A stretch of 64,000 nucleotides of DNA from Fibrobacter succinogenes (GTDB lineage Bacteria > Fibrobacterota > Fibrobacteria > Fibrobacterales > Fibrobacteraceae): positions 1 to 64,000 of the forward strand of contig CADCDO010000009.1 of the NCBI GenBank assembly GCA_902800345.1, written 5' to 3'. Made by a program: the position numbers and the translations under genes. Below are positions 52,120 through 60,624 of this stretch, piece by piece; position 1 is the first letter of the stretch, and the number at the start of each line of letters is the position of its first letter. Under the pieces are notes generated by a model, which worked only from the letters and a program-made list of their open reading frames with translations, searched no databases and was not told where the DNA came from.

Positions 52120-52312
52120 TGGGCTCGGGGAATGGGGTATGGGCAATGCTCAAAGCGAAGCGTGCCTAATAGCGTGCAAAACGAGCGTCGCAAAATTATG
52201 CTTGCATAATTTTATGACCGAGTGTAGCTGCAGACGCTGGAAGCGTCAAAGGCACAACGTGCCGACCCCATAGTCCAAAGCGAGTTTACGGGCGAGCTGA
52301 GAGCAAAGCGAT
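52120..52312. repeat. GC-rich intergenic filler
   Basis: Words shared with other filler: CTATGGGCTCGGGG, GCTCAAAGCGAAGCG, CAGACGCTGGAAGCGTC, CAAAGCGAGTTTACGGGCGAGC (compare CAAAGCGAGTTTACGAGCG at 1200). It includes the perfect palindrome AAAATTATGC/GCATAATTTT at 52192-52213. Confidence 0.5.
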
Positions 52313-52936
52313 CTAAAAATCACAGTTCTTGACGCAGCGGTTGTCCTTAAATTCCGCTTCCTGGAGGAGTTTGCCAAAGCTGTAGCGGTGGTAAGTTCCG
52401 TTGCGGATGCCACGTTCGAAGTTCATGTCTTCTGACAAAAGCCCCATCTCATCGTAAATTTTCACGATGCCGTGAATTTGTCCGTTCTCGTACGGAATCT
52501 GGCGGCGGATTTTTCCATTTTCGTACCAGTCTTCCGACATGCCGTTCAACGTTCCGCCGCTATACTTCTCGCTCGATTTCTTTTTGCCGTTCTCGTAGTA
52601 GACAATGCTCAAGCCTTCTTCGATGCCGTCCCTGTAGCCGACCGTTTCGCGAAGTTTTCCGTTTTCGTCGTACAAGCGTAAGACGCCGTCCAACTTGCCA
52701 TTTTTATACGGCGCTTCGACCGCCAACTTGCCGTTCGGATGGTACGTCAGCGACACGCCTTCGCGCACATCGGTTCCCTTTAAGACGGTGTAAATTCTCG
52801 ACACGCGACCATCATCATACGTCGTTTTTACCGTATCCACGGGGGCCGAAACCGCAGTAGATTCCGTCAAAGGGGCTGTTTGAGCAGTGCAGCCCATCAC
52901 TACACACGAAAAAATCAATAAAAAAAGCTTTTTCAT
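52313..52936 (-). CDS. MORN-variant repeat lipoprotein
   Basis: A 207-residue lipoprotein (LLIFSCVVMGCTAQ, lipobox VMGC). The body is a chain of MORN-variant repeats of the YwqK type: YHPNGKLAVEAPYKNGKLDG, YDENGKLRETVGYRDG, YYENGKKKSSEKYSGGTLNG, WYENGKIRRQIPYENGQIHG. These form a flat beta structure; the function is unclear. I start at ATG 52936, where the signal begins. Such proteins are sometimes labelled toxin-antitoxin components in databases; nothing here supports that. Confidence 0.8.
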   Translation of the reverse strand: MKKLFLLIFSCVVMGCTAQTAPLTESTAVSAPVDTVKTTYDDGRVSRIYTVLKGTDVREGVSLTYHPNGKLAVEAPYKNGKLDGVLRLYDENGKLRETVGYRDGIEEGLSIVYYENGKKKSSEKYSGGTLNGMSEDWYENGKIRRQIPYENGQIHGIVKIYDEMGLLSEDMNFERGIRNGTYHRYSFGKLLQEAEFKDNRCVKNCDF

Positions 52937-52968
52937 TACATTATAATGTAGCATAATCTTTCAAGATT

Positions 52969-54492
52969 ATGTATTTTGTGTCCGTCATGCATGTTACTTT
53001 TTTAAATCCCCCCTTCCACCCGATGTTCAGTCGGGAATCTAGATCCCCGTGTGTTACAAAATCCAGTACGCTTTACTGGCCCATGTTTTTGAGTTATGCT
53101 GCCGGCGTTTGTGAAGCCGACGGCAACGAAATCCAGCTGATTGACAGCCCCGCTATGGAACTTGACCTCGCGCAGACGCTCGAAGGCATCAAGAAGTTCG
53201 GTCCGGAGCTTGTCATTTGCAGCACGAGCACCCCGAGTATTTTGAACGACCTCAAGGTGGTCCACGCGATCAAGCAAGAAATGCCGAACGTGAAGGTCGC
53301 CATCATGGGTACGCACGCGACCGCCGAGCCGCTTGAATCCATGGAAATGGAACCGTCGCTGGACTTTGTGGTGATTGGCGAAGCCGATTACACTTGCCGG
53401 AACCTCGTCCGCGCACTCCGCGGAGACGGCGCTCCCGTCGGTCAGTTCGCGGGGCTTGCCTACCGCACCGCCGAAGGCAAGGTGGACTTCCAGCCCGAAG
53501 GCCCGAAAATCGAGAACTTGAACGAAATCCCGTGGGTTTCCAAAGTTTACCGCAAGCACCTCTACAGCTGCTACAAGAAGTATTTCTACGGCGCGAACCT
53601 GAACCCGCTTATCGTGATTCTCAGTGGCCGCGGCTGCCCGAACCACTGCAGCTACTGCGTAATCCCGCAGACGCTCAACGGTCACAAGTTCCGCCGCCGC
53701 GATCCGAAGGACGTTGTCGACGAACTGCAGTACATCAAGGACAACTTCGAAGATTTAGGCGAAGTGTTCTTCGAAGACGATACGTTTACGGCGAGCCACG
53801 AACATGTGCGCCAGATTTGCAACTTGATCCTCGAACGCGGTCTCAAGATTACGTGGAGCTGCAACGCCCGCGCCGATGTGCCGCTCGATTTGCTCAAGCT
53901 CATGAAGAAGGCCGGTGGCCGCGAAATGTGTGTGGGCTTTGAAAGTGCAAGCCCCGAGGTTCTCGAAAAAATCCACAAGGGTGTGAAGAACACCGACAAG
54001 GCGATTGAATTTACGAAGAACGCCCGCAAGGCAGGCCTGCTGGTGCACGGCTGCTTCATGGTCGGTAACCCAGGCGACACGCCGGAAACGCTCCGCATGA
54101 CGCTCGACTACGCCAAGAAGCTGAACCCGAACACGGCGCAGTTCTACCCCATCATGGCGTATCCCGGCACCGAAGCGTACAAGGAAGCTCTCGAAAGCGG
54201 AGCGCTCAAGTCCAAGGACTACAGCCAGTGGCTCGACAAAGACGGTTTCCACCGCACCACGATCCAGCGCGGTGAACTCACAAGCCAGGCGCTCGTCGAT
54301 TTCTGCGACAAGGCCCGCCGCGAATTCTACCTGCGCCCGAGCTACATCATCCGCCAGGGCATCATGGCCATCAAGAACCCGCGTGAACGTTACCGCGTCT
54401 TCCGCGGATTCGGGACGCTGGTGAAGCACCTGTTCAGGAAGCACGGCGAACTCGCCCCGGTCGCAAGACAGGCCCCGACGATAAAAGAATAG
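52969..54492 (+). CDS. B12-binding radical SAM protein
   Basis: A 507-residue enzyme with an N-terminal cobalamin-binding domain (residues 1-160; MGTHATAEPLE, EADYTCRNLVRAL) and a radical SAM domain with the cluster motif C-x3-C-x2-C as CPNHCSYC near 224-231. ESASPEVLEKIHKG near 325 and GCFMVGNPGDTPETL near 359 are typical of the Elp3/MiaB-like fold. These enzymes often carry out methyl transfer or modify lipids; the substrate is not known. The start may be ATG 52969 or 52987 (MHVTFLNPPFHP); the latter gives the normal family beginning. Confidence 0.85.
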   Translation: MYFVSVMHVTFLNPPFHPMFSRESRSPCVTKSSTLYWPMFLSYAAGVCEADGNEIQLIDSPAMELDLAQTLEGIKKFGPELVICSTSTPSILNDLKVVHAIKQEMPNVKVAIMGTHATAEPLESMEMEPSLDFVVIGEADYTCRNLVRALRGDGAPVGQFAGLAYRTAEGKVDFQPEGPKIENLNEIPWVSKVYRKHLYSCYKKYFYGANLNPLIVILSGRGCPNHCSYCVIPQTLNGHKFRRRDPKDVVDELQYIKDNFEDLGEVFFEDDTFTASHEHVRQICNLILERGLKITWSCNARADVPLDLLKLMKKAGGREMCVGFESASPEVLEKIHKGVKNTDKAIEFTKNARKAGLLVHGCFMVGNPGDTPETLRMTLDYAKKLNPNTAQFYPIMAYPGTEAYKEALESGALKSKDYSQWLDKDGFHRTTIQRGELTSQALVDFCDKARREFYLRPSYIIRQGIMAIKNPRERYRVFRGFGTLVKHLFRKHGELAPVARQAPTIKE

Positions 54493-54516
54493 AGTGCTTC
54501 GCTCGCGAAAATTGAA

Positions 54517-54565
54517 ATTTGGCGGTGAAATTGCGAATTTTTCGTTCATTTCACCGCCACTTTTG
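54517..54565. repeat. Palindromic repeat, copy A
   Basis: GGCGGTGAAAT ... ATTTCACCGCC hairpin with a 20-base interior, followed by ACTTTTG. Copy C at 54717-54765 is almost identical, exactly 200 bases downstream. Confidence 0.85.
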
Positions 54566-54613
54566 TAGTTTGTCTGTAAGATTTTGGACCAAAACGCCGT
54601 AATGTCGCATTTT

Positions 54614-54656
54614 GTGGCGGTGATTTTCAGCATTTTCGTCCATTTTCACCGCCAGG
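54614..54656. repeat. Palindromic repeat, copy B (diverged)
   Basis: TGGCGGTGATTTTC ... CATTTTCACCGCCAGG. Same arms with a changed interior. Confidence 0.75.
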
Positions 54657-54716
54657 AAACGCTTCAGCAGTCTTGCAAAAGCTGAATTCGCCTCATTTTA
54701 GTACGTACAAACTAAT

Positions 54717-54765
54717 TTTTGGCGGTGAAATCGCGAATTTTTTGTTCATTTCACCGCCACTTTTG
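54717..54765. repeat. Palindromic repeat, copy C
   Basis: Near-identical to copy A, including AAATTGCGAATTTTT-like centre (here ATCGCGAATTTTTTG). The 333 bases from 54493 to 54825 hold these three copies and no gene. Confidence 0.85.
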
Positions 54766-54825
54766 CACTTTTTGACCTTCGCCTCGCGCTTTCAGCCCCT
54801 CGTTCGCGCTTTCAGCCCCAAAACG

Positions 54826-55770
54826 TCACACCAGCTGTTCAAGTATTTTTTCCACCATCATGGAATTGAGCGGGCGGTCGTGCGTCTCCGTAGTCATCAC
54901 GAAGTTCTTGCCCAGGCAAAAGCCGTTCATCAAGTACATTTCCATCTTGGAGGCCATGTTCTGGCAATACTCCGGCACATCGATCATCCCGAAATGTTCC
55001 CAGACAAACTCCTTACGCGTCCGCACGTTCAAGCACGTAAAATCCGGATAAACGACAACGCTCTTACGGCCTCGCACACGCAATCCACCGCGACATTCAC
55101 CAACTCCGCGACTTCCGCCAGCATCGCGACGACCCGCGCGAACCTCACCAACACCGCGCGCCACGTCCACATCACACGCCCCCGCATGCAGCAACTCATG
55201 CGGAAACTCGTAGCGGTAAGGAATCCCCCTGCGGAACAGCGCATCCGCAATGATGATTTCAGACTTCGACCGCACGCGCTCGCCCCGCGCCGTCATCAGC
55301 ACCGGCCCGTCCGCGTCGAATTCACGACCGGCGTACTTCACCGCACTCCAGCGCGCCACAAAATCTTCATCGGGATACACAAGCGGGGTCACCAGCGAAC
55401 GCCGCGCCGGATGCAGCAGTGCATACAAGTTTTCCGCAACGGACACATCGTACTTCGCCACGCATTTTTCCAAGACCCCGCGCAGTTTCTGAAGTTCGGC
55501 CCGCATTTTCGCATCGTAATCGCGCTGGGCAATGGTCGACGCAAACGACATTTTCTCTTCCGGAATATACTCGCCCTTGCGCCCCGTCTTCGCCGTCACG
55601 CGAAAATACTGGAACCCGCCACGGTGCGGCGACACGTTCAGCACGCCAGCCGGCGCACGCGAAAGCCTTTTCGAAAGCACCGCCTCGACATTAGACAATT
55701 CAGCGATCCGCTCACGAAGCAGCGGCAAAAGACAATCTTTGGACAAATTTTCTACAACTCGTTCCATCAA
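54826..55770 (-). CDS. PD-(D/E)XK-like nuclease-domain protein
   Basis: A 314-residue cytoplasmic protein. The C-terminal half has a restriction-nuclease-like pattern: RVRSKSEIIIADALFRRGIP at about 166-185 (Glu on a helix), then VVYPDFTCL near 238-246 (Asp), and KEFVWEHFGMID near 252-263. Proteins with this YPDF ... WEHFG end are common in gut Firmicutes and Bacteroidota and are unstudied. Residues 200-235 are an Arg/Gly-rich insert (GVGEVRAGRRDAGGSRGVGE) that may be a local expansion. No neighbours point to a system. Confidence 0.65.
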   Translation of the reverse strand: MMERVVENLSKDCLLPLLRERIAELSNVEAVLSKRLSRAPAGVLNVSPHRGGFQYFRVTAKTGRKGEYIPEEKMSFASTIAQRDYDAKMRAELQKLRGVLEKCVAKYDVSVAENLYALLHPARRSLVTPLVYPDEDFVARWSAVKYAGREFDADGPVLMTARGERVRSKSEIIIADALFRRGIPYRYEFPHELLHAGACDVDVARGVGEVRAGRRDAGGSRGVGECRGGLRVRGRKSVVVYPDFTCLNVRTRKEFVWEHFGMIDVPEYCQNMASKMEMYLMNGFCLGKNFVMTTETHDRPLNSMMVEKILEQLV

Positions 55771-55855
55771 ATCCCCTCAAATTTTATAATGAGCAGAAGT
55801 AATCTACATTTTAATTTCTAACTTGACCAGTAGAGTTTGTTGTGACGGGAAAATC

Positions 55856-56872
55856 ATGATTTGCAAGAAGTGCGGAGGTATATACGATGACGACATGCAG
55901 AAATGCATGTGGTGTGACGCACCGAACGAAAATCCAGACCAATCGACAGACGCACAAGAAGCCGAAACGGCCGAATCGGCTCTCCAGGAATGCGAAGTTT
56001 GCAGTAAAAAAGCAGTTTTCTGGCTCAAGTTCTTTTTTATTGTAAATCTTATCTGGCTTATCGTTTTTATCTCATCTAATCTTCTTTATAAAGATTTTGG
56101 AGATCTCCAATTCACTATTAGCCAAATGGGGTTCGCATACATTGCGGGATCAATTCTTTTCAGCTGGTTTGTATCTGTTATGTCTATAGTGACTTTCAAA
56201 TTTAGCAACCCGCCAGTCATCTTTCTTAGTTGGTTGGATGTTCTCCTATCCATCGTTTTCTGCATTTGTATTATTAAATGTTGCTCATGGGTTTATTCCG
56301 CCGTAAAAGCGCAGCGTCATTTTTCCAAGACTAGAATTTCACCTGACGCCGCAGCATTTTCTGGCCTAATACCTTTTGTGTTTCCGTTTGCTCACTATTT
56401 TATTTTTAGGGATTTGCTTGCTTTGCAAAAAGAAACTATTGACGACAAATCTCTAGAGTACAAAAAAATATCGAACTTGAATCTTTGGGCAATTCCTATA
56501 TTCGGCACCTTTGTTCACATCGGCTTTTTTGTGATAATCAACTTTGACATGTGGGTTACAAGCGTATTCTTGAGCTATATCCTCATAGCCTGCTACATCA
56601 AAATCATACGCACTATCACCGCGAACGTAAGCACGCTCCATTCATTGGCGACAGCGGCTTCCCCGACAGCCGACACTTCCAGCGATTTTCCCGACGCTTC
56701 CAGCAGCACCCCAGACGCCCCGTCTGCCGACGCACCCTGCGGCAGCGCAGCCAGCAGCGAACTGTGCAAAAACTCCCCAGCCAGCGACGAACCGAACAAC
56801 GACACCCCTAGCGACACATCAAACAACGAACTAGACCACGACACTCCCGATAACCCGCAGAGGCCAGCATGA
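55856..56872 (+). CDS. Zinc-ribbon membrane protein, tandem family member 1
   Basis: A 338-residue protein starting MICKKCGGIYDDDMQKCMWC, a zinc ribbon with Cys 3, 6, 17 and 20. Then several membrane helices (about 55-75, 85-110, 125-150, 185-205, 230-265) and a conserved core FSKTRISPDAAAFSGLIPFV. The C-terminal 75 residues are low-complexity Ser/Pro/Asp/Asn (TPSDTSNNELDHDTPDNPQR). I start at 55856, where the zinc ribbon begins; the frame opens at 55823. Family unknown to me. Four-base overlap with the next copy. Confidence 0.65.
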   Translation: MICKKCGGIYDDDMQKCMWCDAPNENPDQSTDAQEAETAESALQECEVCSKKAVFWLKFFFIVNLIWLIVFISSNLLYKDFGDLQFTISQMGFAYIAGSILFSWFVSVMSIVTFKFSNPPVIFLSWLDVLLSIVFCICIIKCCSWVYSAVKAQRHFSKTRISPDAAAFSGLIPFVFPFAHYFIFRDLLALQKETIDDKSLEYKKISNLNLWAIPIFGTFVHIGFFVIINFDMWVTSVFLSYILIACYIKIIRTITANVSTLHSLATAASPTADTSSDFPDASSSTPDAPSADAPCGSAASSELCKNSPASDEPNNDTPSDTSNNELDHDTPDNPQRPA

Positions 56873-57876
56873 TTTGCAAAAAGTGCGGAAGGAAATACGA
56901 CGACGACATGCCGAAGTGCTTGTGGTGTGACGCACTGAACGACAGCAAAGTCGATTCTTCGGGCACAAACCCGGCAGACGGAACCGACCCGGAGGAAACA
57001 GAACACCTCACGGAATGCGAAGCGCGTGGTAAGCGAGCTGAATATTGGCTCAAGGCATTCTTTTTCACCAGCCTCGTCATGATTATTTTACCCATAACCG
57101 CCATATATTGGAAATCAACAAATGGTCCCTTAGACATAAACTTACTGGGCATAATTGTCGGTTTTTGGGTTTGGCTCGTCCCTCTCTACATATCAGCACT
57201 AAGCCCGGTGTTAGTCATGTTATGGCCAGTCATTGCCCTAGCCACTTTTGCTTCATGCATCTTTCTAGTTATTTCCTTATGCAAGTGCGTCCATCACTAC
57301 TGCGGTTGGCTTCATTTTTCCGAAACAGAACAAAGTCATTTCTCGAAAATGTGGTTTTCACCTGATGTAGCAGTCATCCGCACCGTAATTCCCGTTATTG
57401 GTCCTATTTTTCAATATTTTATTTTCAACGACTTGCTCGCCCGGCAAAAAGAAGTGCTTGAAAGGAATCATCAAGACTGCAGGAACCTTCCTGATTGGCT
57501 GCTCCCCGTAATTTCCGTATCCGGCTTTGTGATGCAGTCAGGATTATTGACAATCAGCATTCTCAAGGAGTGGCTTCCTATCGTGTGGTTTGCCAGCGTA
57601 CTTTCTGGCATCATCCTTTTCGCTAGTTACATCAAAATCATACGCACCGTCACCGCGAACATGAGCACGCTCCATTCATTGGCAACAGCGACTTCCCCAA
57701 CAGCCGACACTTCCAGCGATTTTCCCGACACTTCCAACAGCACCCCAGACTCCCCATCTGCCGACGCTCCCTGCAACACCGCAGCCAGCGACGAACCGAA
57801 CAACGACACCCCTAGCGACACTCCAAACAACGAACTAGACCACGACACTCCCGATAACCCGCAGAGGCCAGCATGA
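56869..57876 (+). CDS. Zinc-ribbon membrane protein, tandem family member 2
   Basis: A 335-residue paralogue of member 1: same zinc ribbon (MICKKCGRKYDDDMPKCLWC), same helix layout, core FSKMWFSPDVAVIRTVIPVI and QKEVLERNHQ. The C-terminal low-complexity stretch is nearly identical to that of member 1 at DNA level (57660-57876 against 56641-56872) with an in-frame deletion, while the middles differ more, which suggests gene conversion of the 3' ends. Overlaps both neighbours by 4 bases. Confidence 0.65.
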   Translation: MICKKCGRKYDDDMPKCLWCDALNDSKVDSSGTNPADGTDPEETEHLTECEARGKRAEYWLKAFFFTSLVMIILPITAIYWKSTNGPLDINLLGIIVGFWVWLVPLYISALSPVLVMLWPVIALATFASCIFLVISLCKCVHHYCGWLHFSETEQSHFSKMWFSPDVAVIRTVIPVIGPIFQYFIFNDLLARQKEVLERNHQDCRNLPDWLLPVISVSGFVMQSGLLTISILKEWLPIVWFASVLSGIILFASYIKIIRTVTANMSTLHSLATATSPTADTSSDFPDTSNSTPDSPSADAPCNTAASDEPNNDTPSDTPNNELDHDTPDNPQRPA

Positions 57877-58595
57877 TTTGCGAAGAGACCGAATCCGTCA
57901 ACGACGAAATCCAGTCGCAGGAATTTTTCGACAAAGGAATTCAGGAGAATGTCCTGCGTGGAGAAAAACTGATTGGCAAAGCAAAAAAAACAATTCAAAC
58001 CATTGTCTTGGCAGACCTGTTCATTTTCGTGACGGGAATTCTAACGCTCGACCTGTTCTTTGTTGCATACCCCCTCCTATCTCTACTCATATTCTTCATG
58101 CTGTTTTCGACAATCTCAATTTATTGTAAATGGCTTTACCATATTTTGAACAACATTCGCAAATTTTCAGAGACTCGTTTTTCTCCAAGGGATGCCGTTG
58201 TTGGCTCGCTTTTCCCTGGCATCGGCCAGTTCATGACATTTTTTATTTTCAAAGATATTCTCACGCACCAAAAAGAAGTCCTCGACGCGCACGGAATCAA
58301 TTCCGCCCCCATCTCGACGTTCACACTCTTGACCCCACTCATACCTGTTCCCATACTTTTTTTGTTTCTTTTGCTCTTGCTCGGGATAATTCAGAATATT
58401 AGCTTCTGGGCCGTGCTAATTCTCGCAGGTTTTTTCTTTCCCATTATACCATACGCTTTAATCTTCAAGGTCGCGTTCGACATATTTGCAATAATCATCC
58501 TGCTCATATACATGAACTTGGTCCAACAGCCCCTATCAAACGAAAAGTCGATTGCCCAATTGAATATAGACAACCCGCTGCAAAATAACCCCTAA
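57873..58595 (+). CDS. Membrane protein, tandem family member 3 (no zinc ribbon)
   Basis: A 240-residue relative lacking the zinc ribbon and the low-complexity tail. It keeps the membrane core: FSETRFSPRDAVVGSLFPGI and FIFKDILTHQKEVLDAHG, followed by two long hydrophobic segments (LTPLIPVPILFLFLLLLLG; FWAVLILAGFFFPIIPYALI). The N-terminus is charged (EETESVNDEIQSQEFFDKGI). Start overlaps member 2 by 4 bases. Confidence 0.65.
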   Translation: MICEETESVNDEIQSQEFFDKGIQENVLRGEKLIGKAKKTIQTIVLADLFIFVTGILTLDLFFVAYPLLSLLIFFMLFSTISIYCKWLYHILNNIRKFSETRFSPRDAVVGSLFPGIGQFMTFFIFKDILTHQKEVLDAHGINSAPISTFTLLTPLIPVPILFLFLLLLLGIIQNISFWAVLILAGFFFPIIPYALIFKVAFDIFAIIILLIYMNLVQQPLSNEKSIAQLNIDNPLQNNP

Positions 58596-58626
58596 AGCTT
58601 TTCTACATTGGCAAACGGAGGCATAA

Positions 58627-59053
58627 ATGATTTCCAAATATTCCACATTCCCAGTTTTCGAAGCCCGCAGCAAAAAGGTCATCTTATGGCTCAGGCTTTT
58701 CTGCATCGGCCTTGTCGCCTTCGCCATCGCCACGGAAATTTTAATTTCGCGCACTGTCGGCCCCGGCAGCTACCTTGAAGAATTGCATAATCAACTTTTT
58801 TTTGCAATAATGAATAGCATACTCACCCCACTCGTCATTATTCAATTCTTCTACGGAAATAGCAATGAATCAGGTCGGCTGGTGCATAGGAATTTTCGGC
58901 GCGAAAGACCTCATTGCGGTAAGAATTATAAGCATTATCCTCAGCATCACCCTTTTCGCTAGCTACATCAAAATCATACGCGCCATCACCGTGAACATGA
59001 GCACGCTCGTTCATTGGCGACAGTCGACACTCGCGGCAACCCGCAGAGGCCAG
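58627..59053 (+). pseudogene. Degenerate tandem family member 4
   Basis: Starts MISKYSTFPVFEARSKKVIL with one membrane helix, then shifts frame at about 58860. The second frame continues GWCIGIFGAKDLIAVRIISI and LFASYIKIIRAITVNMSTL, matching the last helix of members 1 and 2 (LFASYIKIIRTVTANMSTL). The core motif FSxTRxSPDA is missing. A deletion plus frameshift. Confidence 0.75.
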
Positions 59054-59054
59054 C

Positions 59055-59133
59055 ATGTTTTGCGAAAAAACCGAACTCGTCAACAATGAAATTTAATCGC
59101 AGGAATTTTTCGACAAAGAAATTCACCTTATAA
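59055..59133 (+). pseudogene. 5' stub of a further family member
   Basis: Reads MFCEKTELVNNEI, a stop, then SQEFFDKEIH, matching the start of member 3 (MICEETESVNDEIQSQEFFDKGIQ). Its ATG follows the same junction CCGCAGAGGCCAGC that precedes members 2 and 3. Confidence 0.75.
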
Positions 59134-59136
59134 AAA

Positions 59137-59167
59137 AAATGCGCGGGACGAGCCCGGCATTTTTTTA
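59137..59167 (+). terminator. Terminator closing the tandem family
   Basis: AAAAAATGCGCGGG-ACGA-GCCCGGCATTTTTTT; stem with one bulge, A-run before and T-run after, so it can serve both strands. It also lies downstream of the minus-strand 49-codon gene. Confidence 0.75.
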
Positions 59168-59189
59168 AGTCTATTTTTCGATGATGGAT

Positions 59190-59339
59190 TTAGTTGAATT
59201 CACCATTAAATCCATTGTTATCACTTTCCTCATCAAAATGAGTGATGTCCGAAGAATCCAACAGACCCGTCTTGTAGCCCATTTCTACAACTTCCATGCT
59301 GGGAGCCACATACTTCTTCTTTTCAATTTCGATGTTCAT
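59190..59339 (-). CDS. 49-residue peptide gene behind a secreted protein gene
   Basis: Reads MNIEIEKKKYVAPSMEVVEM, then GYKTGLLDSSDITHFDEESD and NNGFNGEFN. A strong ribosome site (AAGGGGG) lies 7 bases before the ATG, and the gene starts 11 bases after the stop of 59351-60337, so they share a transcript. The opening KKKYVAPSMEVVEM followed by LL and Ser resembles short peptides common in Prevotella and Bacteroides whose role is unknown; a precursor-peptide role is possible but no modifying enzyme lies nearby. The acidic C-terminus is distinctive. Confidence 0.7.
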   Translation of the reverse strand: MNIEIEKKKYVAPSMEVVEMGYKTGLLDSSDITHFDEESDNNGFNGEFN

Positions 59340-59350
59340 GATTATCCCCC

Positions 59351-60337
59351 TTACTTAATAACCACTTTCTTTCTGTTGTTGTAGTAGGTGCCCTTTGCGG
59401 TCGGCTTCTGCATCAGTCTGCGGCCCTTCATATCGAACCAGCGGTCTTCAACAACGATTTCGCCCGTACGGGTGTCCATCGTACCCAAGTACATCGTGCT
59501 ATCCTTGCCCGTAATCAAGTGGACTTCAATAGTTGACGGCAAGTCCTCGAGGCTAGCCACTTCGTTTCCTTCTTTCGCAAGGCCCCTAACCTGAGAAGCT
59601 TTACCAGCTTCTTCGGCCTTGAGATAGGCTCTGAAGGCGCGTACAGACGCACATACGCCATCTTTACAGTTACCTTTCTTGAACGTACCTATTTTAGTAC
59701 CATTTTTCTCTTCACCGGCAAAGCCATAGACACCCTTGACAGTTGTCTTGTTGAACTGAATCGGTTCATAAGTTCCGATAAAGTCCCAATTATACCCTTC
59801 GTAGGAACCCGTTCTATGTCTGCTATTAGTCGTCGTATTGAGAGTCACGCTTTTCGTAAATTTGAGTTGTAAATCATTTCCCTGAAGAAGGAAAATATAC
59901 GGCGTATTGGCTTGTATATTTTTCCCAGTATATTTTCTGACATTAACGATCAAGTCACAGGTTTTGTCACCAGCATTGCAGCCGTGCCTGGACACTTCAA
60001 CAAACTCGCAAATAGCAAAATTCCAGTTATTCAAGGCCGTTTGAAGTTCAGACACACTAATATCAAAAGGAAGCATCAACGTAGAAGCAACGCCGCCTTC
60101 AGTTGTTGTCGACGTTCCACTAGATTGAGTCCCCTTGAACACACGGTTAAAGGAAACCCCATCCACTCTGACATTATTAATTTCCGGCAGAGGAACGTTT
60201 GCATCGTCGTCGATGTAAGCGATTTTTTTACCATTAACTTTTTTGATGGTTATTGGACCATATTGGTCATCTGCAAATGAAGTCCCCCCTAAGGCAAACA
60301 ATGCCAGCATGGAGACCAGAATTGATTTTATATTCAT
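59351..60337 (-). CDS. Secreted protein with FDMKGRRL C-terminal tail
   Basis: A 328-residue protein with signal peptide (ILVSMLALFALGGTSFA). The middle is beta-rich (ASTLMLPFDISVSELQTALN; YIFLLQGNDLQLKF; GVYGFAGEEKNGTKIGTF), similar in style to repeated surface proteins of Bacteroidota. It ends WFDMKGRRLMQKP with KGTYYNNRKKVVIK, the FDxxGRxL ... KGxY tail seen on many Fibrobacter and Prevotella secreted proteins, probably a sorting or stability module. It is the first gene of a two-gene transcript with its own promoter. Confidence 0.75.
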   Translation of the reverse strand: MNIKSILVSMLALFALGGTSFADDQYGPITIKKVNGKKIAYIDDDANVPLPEINNVRVDGVSFNRVFKGTQSSGTSTTTEGGVASTLMLPFDISVSELQTALNNWNFAICEFVEVSRHGCNAGDKTCDLIVNVRKYTGKNIQANTPYIFLLQGNDLQLKFTKSVTLNTTTNSRHRTGSYEGYNWDFIGTYEPIQFNKTTVKGVYGFAGEEKNGTKIGTFKKGNCKDGVCASVRAFRAYLKAEEAGKASQVRGLAKEGNEVASLEDLPSTIEVHLITGKDSTMYLGTMDTRTGEIVVEDRWFDMKGRRLMQKPTAKGTYYNNRKKVVIK

Positions 60338-60365
60338 GGTGTACCCCCAAAATTTTTGTTGTACA

Positions 60366-60393
60366 AATATAGTAAAATAAAAGATTTTTGCAA
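60366..60393 (-). promoter_or_regulatory. Promoter of the secreted protein/peptide pair
   Basis: On the minus strand TTGCAA (60393-60388), 16-base spacer, TATATT (60371-60366) followed by TG, like the tRNA-Thr promoter (TATATTTG). The leader to the ATG at 60337 would be about 23 bases. Confidence 0.6.
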
Positions 60394-60556
60394 ATTAATA
60401 AAAATAAATTATATACGTTCGCAAATTCCCCCAAATTCTTCAAAAAAGGGGGAATTACTTTATATTACATAAAAAGTTACGTTTATTACAACAACTAAAT
60501 AATATTTTTATACGCTTTACAGGTAAAAAAATGTCACATTTTGCACAAATGTTTAC

Positions 60557-60578
60557 AAAAAAAGGCAGCCGCGCTGCC
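60557..60578 (-). terminator. Terminator of the 60625-63404 operon
   Basis: Minus strand: GGCAGC-GCG-GCTGCC then TTTTTTT. The 180 bases between this and the promoter at 60393 are AT-rich; one more hairpin (AATTCCCCC ... GGGGGAATT, 60423-60455) lies there and could be a further terminator or regulatory element. Confidence 0.75.
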
Positions 60579-60624
60579 GTTCGTTTATATTTTAAGTAAG
60601 AAAAAAATATCGTAACTTGCTACA

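Noticed and set aside
52313..52936. Toxin-antitoxin component (YwqK-like label)
   Set aside because: The protein is a lipoprotein made of MORN-variant repeats with no partner gene. The database label for this family is not evidence of toxicity.
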